Of a DNA stretch of 64,000 nucleotides, positions 60,166 through 64,000 are shown piece after piece. The notes below the pieces were generated by a model, which saw nothing but the letters and a program-made list of their open reading frames with translations, made no database searches and had not been told where the DNA came from. Position numbers and translations under genes: made by a program. Every line of letters begins with the position of its first letter. The stretch's first letter is position 1. The stretch comes from Streptomyces sp. DvalAA-43 (GTDB lineage Bacteria; Actinomycetota; Actinomycetes; Streptomycetales; Streptomycetaceae), in the NCBI RefSeq assembly GCF_900091725.1, contig NZ_FMBW01000044.1:62001-126000 (forward strand), read 5' to 3'.

Positions 60166-60765
60166 TCAGCCGCGGGCGCGCAGCTGCGCGTAGTACTCCT
60201 GGCACGCCGCGTACGAGGGCAGCAGGCCCTGCGCCTCGGCCTCGGCCAGCGAGGGCGCCGCGGCGTCCTTGTCGGAGAGCAGCGGGGTGATCCCCTGCGG
60301 CCACTCGATGCCCAGCTCGGGGTCGAGCGGGTTGATGCCGTGCTCGCGGCCCGGCGCGTAGCCCTCGGAGCACAGATAGGCGACCGAGGCGTCGTCCGTC
60401 AGTGCCATGAAGGCGTGCCCGAGGCCCTCCGCGAGGTAGACCGAGTGGTGGTCGGCGTCGTCGAGCCGGACGGCTTCCCACTGCTTGTACGTGGGGGAGC
60501 CGACCCGGATGTCCACGATGACGTCGAGCACCGCGCCGCGCACGCACTTGACGTACTTCGCCTGGCTCGGCGGCACATCGGCGAAGTGCACGCCGCGCAG
60601 CGTTCCCCGGCTGGAGACGGAGAAGTTGGCCTGCTCCAGCCGCAGCGTGTGCCCGACGGCCTCGCCGAGCTCCGACGCCTTGAACCACTCGTGGAAGCTG
60701 CCGCGGCTGTCCGGGAAGACCTTGGGCTCGTGCACCCAGGCCCCTGCGATGGAGAGCTGCCGCAT
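60166..60765 (-). CDS. rmlC: dTDP-4-dehydrorhamnose 3,5-epimerase
   Basis: 199-residue cupin enzyme completing the dTDP-rhamnose pathway with rmlA, B and D. FPDSRGSFHEWFKASEL, QANFSVSSRGTLRGVHFADV (catalytic His in RGVHF), AVLDVIVDIRVGSPTYKQW and LAEGLGHAFMALTDDASVAYLCSEGY are family signatures with the active-site His and Tyr. ATG 60765 has AAGGA ten bases upstream. The glycosyltransferase gene ends 74 bases upstream on the same strand, and the two are probably co-transcribed, opposite to rmlABD. Confidence 0.95.
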   Translation of the reverse strand: MRQLSIAGAWVHEPKVFPDSRGSFHEWFKASELGEAVGHTLRLEQANFSVSSRGTLRGVHFADVPPSQAKYVKCVRGAVLDVIVDIRVGSPTYKQWEAVRLDDADHHSVYLAEGLGHAFMALTDDASVAYLCSEGYAPGREHGINPLDPELGIEWPQGITPLLSDKDAAAPSLAEAEAQGLLPSYAACQEYYAQLRARG

Positions 60766-60839
60766 GCGATCACGTCCTTGTCGTGTTGCTCGTTGCCGGT
60801 GTGTACGGGTGGAAAGGGTACGGAGACGCGGGGCGCGGG

Positions 60840-62879
60840 TCAGCCGGTGAACCGGGCGGCGAGCCGGCGCGCCCGCTTGCGGCTCTTGGCCGGAAGCCTG
60901 CGCACGAGGGGACCGCCGACAGCGCGCAGGGCGCGGCGCAGCATCGCCTTCCTGCGCCGGCCGGCGATCTCCCGCATGACCTCGGAGGGGATCGCGGGCA
61001 GGCTCGGGGAGACGGTGATCCGGCCGCCCCTGGCCACGGTGACGTCGCAGAGGTGGAGCGCGGGGTCCTTGTCGCCGTCCAGCCGGACCGCGAGCTTCCA
61101 GGCGCCGGGGGCGACGCCCGGGGCACGGCCGGGCACGGCGAGGTGGGCCCGGCCGTCGATGGGGCGCAGCCTGGTGCGCAGCTGGTGGGACGGCCCGTCC
61201 GAACCGTCCGCCGGGCTCAGGACCAGCGTGGTCTCCGAGGGTGCGGTGGCGGACGTGGTGAACAGATCCAGCCGCAGCTCGGTACGGCTGCCCGGGGAGC
61301 GCCGGACCGGACGGCCTTCGAGGTACTCGGCCAGTTTCTTGGCGCGGCGGGCGACATCGAGGGTGAGGTTGCTGTGCGGGTGGGTGAAGTACGGGATGAC
61401 GGCGCGGGCCGGCGAGCCCAGCGAGGCGGGCACACAGGCGGCGTCCACCTCCGGGGCGCGGTCGGCGCCGAGCCGGGCCTTGCGGACCAGGCCGAGACCG
61501 CGCAGCGGCACCCAGACGTCCCAGAAGCCGCGTGACACCCGGCCGCGGCCCTTGACCGCCTCGGAGCCGATCTGGCCGCTGCCGTGCAGCACGACCTCGC
61601 AGATGTCGTCGCCGAGCTCCTCGACCCGGGTGGTGAAGCTCGCGGGGCAGGGCCACTCGACGGCGGTCTCGCGGTTGCGGAGCGACAGCTCGGCGGAGAA
61701 GCCGGAGATGTCGTCGGTGACGTCCAGGAGCTCGCCGTCCGGCAGCAGGCCCTCGGTGATGTCGGGGTGCAGGAAGTAACGCCCGTCCCGGCGCAGCAGC
61801 TTCAACGGGGCCCGGTCCTCGCCGTGCACGAGCCGGCCGCTGATGGTGAGGTCGATCCTGCCGTCCGGCCGCCAGGCGAACTCCTCCAGCCGGGCCGCCG
61901 CCTTGACCGACGCGGCGAAGCGGGACACCTGGACGAGGCCCTGGCGGTCGTTGTCGCGCAGCAGCGTGGAGCGCAGCCGGAGCACCGGGCCGAGTCCGTC
62001 GTGCACCCCGTCGTCCATGAAGTCGGCGGCCAGGCCCTGGACGGCGTCGCACATCTCGTCGAGGTACTCGGGGTCGTACTTGAGGACGGCGGGCTCGCTC
62101 AGCCGGCCGAGCATCTCGACGCGGTAGAAGCGGCGCAGCAGCTTGTCCCGGAACTCGCCGGGCTCGGTGTTGGCCACGACGACGTCGAGGACCTCACGGA
62201 GGTTGCCGTAGTAGCCGGACGGGATGATCTTCGCGGATCCGGCGTTCTGGCCGTCGTCCCGCCGGGAGTAGTAGTAGCAGGTGTAGCTGCCGAGGATCGA
62301 GACGACCTTGGCGGGGAAGTACGCCTGCATCATGTAGAGCTGGTCCTCCAGGCGGCGCTTGCCCTCGGGGTAGGCGATGCCGTTCTCGCGGAGGAACTCC
62401 GTACGGAACATCTTGTGCGGCGTGAGGCTGTCGTACAGGGGTGCGTCCTGCAGGGTGCACTTCTCGCGGTTCTTCTTGAACACGCCTTGCGGGACGCCGC
62501 GGAAGTTGCTCGCCACCTTGCCGATGACGATGTCCGAACCGTTGCGGTTGCCCATGTCGTACAACTGCTCCAGGGCGCCGGACGCGAGGTAGTCGTCCTG
62601 GTCGACGAACTGGACGTACTCGCCCTTCGCCTCGTCCACACCGATGTTGCGGGGCTTTCCGGGCCAGCCGGAATTCGGGATGGTGATGACACGGAAATGC
62701 GGGTGCTCGCCGGCCAGCTTCTCCAGTCGCTCACACGTGTCGTCCGTCGAGCCGTCGTTGACGAAGAGAACTTCGAACTCCCTTGCGGGGAGGGTCTGTC
62801 GCAGCAGCGAGTCGATGCAGGGGTCGATGTACTTGCCCGGGTTGTATACAGGAATGACGACACTTACTTTGACTGGCAT
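60840..62879 (-). CDS. Two-part GT2 glycosyltransferase resembling TarP/TarS
   Basis: 679 residues. GT-A domain at about 1-320: VSVVIPVYNPGKYIDPCIDS, FVNDGSTDDTCERLEK, NSGWPGKPRNIGVDEAKGEY, metal site VQFVDQDDYLASG, and YPEGKRRLEDQLYMMQAYF with the acceptor-side Glu-Asp. The remaining 350 residues include beta-rich segments (LDLTISGRLVHGED, LRLDLFTTSATAPSETTL) and a very basic C-terminal helix (RRALRAVGGPLVRRLPAKSRKRARRLAARF). This plan, a GT-A enzyme plus C-terminal beta domains, recalls S. aureus TarP/TarS, which glycosylate poly(ribitol-phosphate). Given the CDP-ribitol enzyme in the locus, the same kind of job is inferred. ATG 62879 is supported by the conserved N-terminus. It is divergent from proB. 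Confidence 0.87.
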   Translation of the reverse strand: MPVKVSVVIPVYNPGKYIDPCIDSLLRQTLPAREFEVLFVNDGSTDDTCERLEKLAGEHPHFRVITIPNSGWPGKPRNIGVDEAKGEYVQFVDQDDYLASGALEQLYDMGNRNGSDIVIGKVASNFRGVPQGVFKKNREKCTLQDAPLYDSLTPHKMFRTEFLRENGIAYPEGKRRLEDQLYMMQAYFPAKVVSILGSYTCYYYSRRDDGQNAGSAKIIPSGYYGNLREVLDVVVANTEPGEFRDKLLRRFYRVEMLGRLSEPAVLKYDPEYLDEMCDAVQGLAADFMDDGVHDGLGPVLRLRSTLLRDNDRQGLVQVSRFAASVKAAARLEEFAWRPDGRIDLTISGRLVHGEDRAPLKLLRRDGRYFLHPDITEGLLPDGELLDVTDDISGFSAELSLRNRETAVEWPCPASFTTRVEELGDDICEVVLHGSGQIGSEAVKGRGRVSRGFWDVWVPLRGLGLVRKARLGADRAPEVDAACVPASLGSPARAVIPYFTHPHSNLTLDVARRAKKLAEYLEGRPVRRSPGSRTELRLDLFTTSATAPSETTLVLSPADGSDGPSHQLRTRLRPIDGRAHLAVPGRAPGVAPGAWKLAVRLDGDKDPALHLCDVTVARGGRITVSPSLPAIPSEVMREIAGRRRKAMLRRALRAVGGPLVRRLPAKSRKRARRLAARFTG

Positions 62880-63216
62880 TGCTGCTGTCCCATGTCTGTT
62901 GGAAGTCCCTCTGGCCTGCGGCGGATACGGGGCCTGAACCGCTGGGAACGGGCATTCAGGAAGCCACCCGCCGCACCCTATCGGCTAGTAGATGGTCCAG
63001 GCGTCCCGTTGGTTTCCTATACCGCCTGAGCGTGATTCTGCCGACAGTATGCGGAAACCGCCCGGGGATCCGCAGGCCATTCGGTATCTGCGCGGGGGCG
63101 GCCGGCGAGCGGAGGGCGGAACTCCGCAGCGGTCCAGAGGGCGGAACGCACGGGCGCCGGATCCGCCGCTCGCGTAGATTGCGAGGTCCGGCGAGGCCGA
63201 GTCATTGGGGATGTAC
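62880..63216. other. Divergent intergenic region before proB
   Basis: 337 bases without a convincing gene. TAGATT at 63175-63180 is a likely minus-10 for proB, giving a leader of about 30 bases. The other side should contain the promoter of the leftward glycosyltransferase; GC stems around 63060-63110 are visible but not assigned. Confidence 0.5.
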
Positions 63217-64000
63217 GTGTCAGGGGCAAGGCAGGGCGTCACAGAGGCCCGCAGGATCGTGGTCAAGGTCGGTTCCTCATCCCTCACCACCGCGGCGGGC
63301 GGCCTCGACGCGGACCGTGTCGACGCGCTCGTCGACGTGCTGGCCAAGGTGCGCAGCGGCGGGGAGCGCGAGATCGTGCTCGTCTCCAGCGGTGCCATCG
63401 CGGCCGGGCTCGCCCCGCTCGGACTGCTGCGCCGGCCCAAGGACCTGGCCAGGCAGCAGGCCGCCGCCAGCGTCGGCCAGGGACTGCTCGTCGCCCGCTA
63501 CACCGCCTCCTTCGCACGGTACGGCGTACGCGTCGGCCAGGTGCTGCTCACCGGCAACGACACCAGCCGCCGTGCCCACTACCGCAACGCCTGCCGCACC
63601 CTCGACCAGCTCCTGGACATGGGCGCGCTCCCGGTCGTCAACGAGAACGACACCGTCGCCACGGACGAGATCCGCTTCGGCGACAACGACCGGCTCGCCG
63701 CGCTCGTCGCCCATCTCGTCCGCGCGGACCTGCTGGTCCTCCTCTCGGACGTGGACGGCCTCTACGACGGCGACCCCAGCACCCCGGGCACCTCGCGGGT
63801 CGCCGAGGTGACCGGCCCCGAGGACCTCGCGGGCGTCACCATCGGCAGCGCCGGGAAGGCGGGCGTCGGCACCGGCGGCATGGTCACCAAGGTCGAGGCC
63901 GCCCGGATCGCCACGGCCGCCGGGGTCCCCGTCGTCCTCACCTCGGCGAGCCGGGCCGCCGACGCCCTGGCCGGACGCGACACCGGCACGTACTTCCACC
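63217..64000 (+). CDS. proB: Glutamate 5-kinase (C-terminus cut off by window edge)
   Basis: First 261 residues of proline biosynthesis enzyme ProB, which phosphorylates glutamate. RIVVKVGSSSLTTAAGGLD (ATP site), EIVLVSSGAIAAGLAPLGL, QVLLTGNDTSRRAHYRNA, PVVNENDTVATDEIRFGDND, LVLLSDVDGLYDGDP and GTGGMVTKVEAARIATAAGV are canonical amino-acid kinase motifs. GTG 63217 is preferred because GGGG lies seven bases upstream; ATG 63211 would add two residues. Frame is open to the end of the window. Any C-terminal PUA domain would lie beyond. Many Streptomyces have obg-proB adjacency, here split by the glycopolymer locus. Confidence 0.95.
   Translation, partial: MSGARQGVTEARRIVVKVGSSSLTTAAGGLDADRVDALVDVLAKVRSGGEREIVLVSSGAIAAGLAPLGLLRRPKDLARQQAAASVGQGLLVARYTASFARYGVRVGQVLLTGNDTSRRAHYRNACRTLDQLLDMGALPVVNENDTVATDEIRFGDNDRLAALVAHLVRADLLVLLSDVDGLYDGDPSTPGTSRVAEVTGPEDLAGVTIGSAGKAGVGTGGMVTKVEAARIATAAGVPVVLTSASRAADALAGRDTGTYFH

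Noticed and set aside
52657..62879. Secondary-metabolite (deoxysugar antibiotic) cluster
   Set aside because: No polyketide, peptide or other scaffold genes; the rml genes sit with a teichoic-acid-type polymerase, so a wall polymer is the better reading.

Overview
The window is very GC-rich (roughly 70%) with strong G/C preference at third codon positions and many GTG starts. Its gene order (rpiB, nei, tig, clpP1-clpP2-clpX, valS, folC, ndk, mreBCD-pbp2-rodA, rne, rplU-rpmA, obg, proB) is that of a Streptomyces chromosome core. No mobile element, prophage, CRISPR array or antibiotic cluster was seen. Function names come from motifs and family knowledge; no database search was run.

Layout. 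1-10.4 kb: two paralogous amino-acid permeases, the biotin transporter bioY, a secreted-looking or cytosolic FAD oxidase whose ribosome site lies inside a perfect 13-bp hairpin, rpiB, a Nei-type DNA glycosylase, an Eis-like acetyltransferase, a membrane-anchored PP2C phosphatase followed by a 31-bp repeat array, and a CPA2 antiporter. 10.7-16.5 kb: a MacB/FtsX-type ABC exporter, a small RelA/SpoT-like HD hydrolase, an acyltransferase-3 membrane protein and a 64-residue membrane protein. 16.5-25.5 kb: tRNA-Gly and tRNA-Pro, trigger factor, the ClpP1P2 protease with a probable ClgR site, ClpX, a repeat-rich membrane protein and ValRS. These form a protein quality-control block.

25.5-31.5 kb: a leftward glycan pair (processive GT2 plus UDP-GlcNAc 2-epimerase) next to an OmpR-type regulator whose receiver domain lacks its phosphorylation residues, then rightward folC, a DUF4233 protein and ndk. 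31.8-38.2 kb: the cell-shape operon mreB-mreC-mreD-pbp2-rodA, tightly packed. 38.2-43.9 kb: a CYTH-CHAD protein, a radical SAM protein and its DUF2344 partner, separated by an odd hydrophobic protein with repeated TPLGH motifs. 44.1-50.7 kb: RNase E/G, ribosomal proteins L21 and L27, and the GTPase Obg. The RNase E reading frame is broken by one extra C in its disordered N-terminal region.

50.7-63 kb: a cell-wall glycopolymer locus inserted between obg and proB. It encodes a fused cytidylyltransferase/short-chain dehydrogenase (likely CDP-ribitol synthesis), a TagF/TarL-like polyol-phosphate polymerase, two GT2 enzymes, a complete dTDP-rhamnose set (RmlA, RmlB, RmlD rightward; RmlC leftward) and a methyltransferase-fold protein. 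Together they suggest a rhamnose-bearing poly(ribitol-phosphate) type wall polymer. The window ends inside proB (glutamate 5-kinase).

Two regulatory themes recur. At least six genes (ABC ATPase, HD hydrolase, PP2C, valS, folC, CYTH-CHAD) have a TANNNT hexamer 6-7 nt before the start codon, the layout of leaderless transcripts. Most transcription units end in long perfect GC hairpins without U-tracts, as is usual in Streptomyces.
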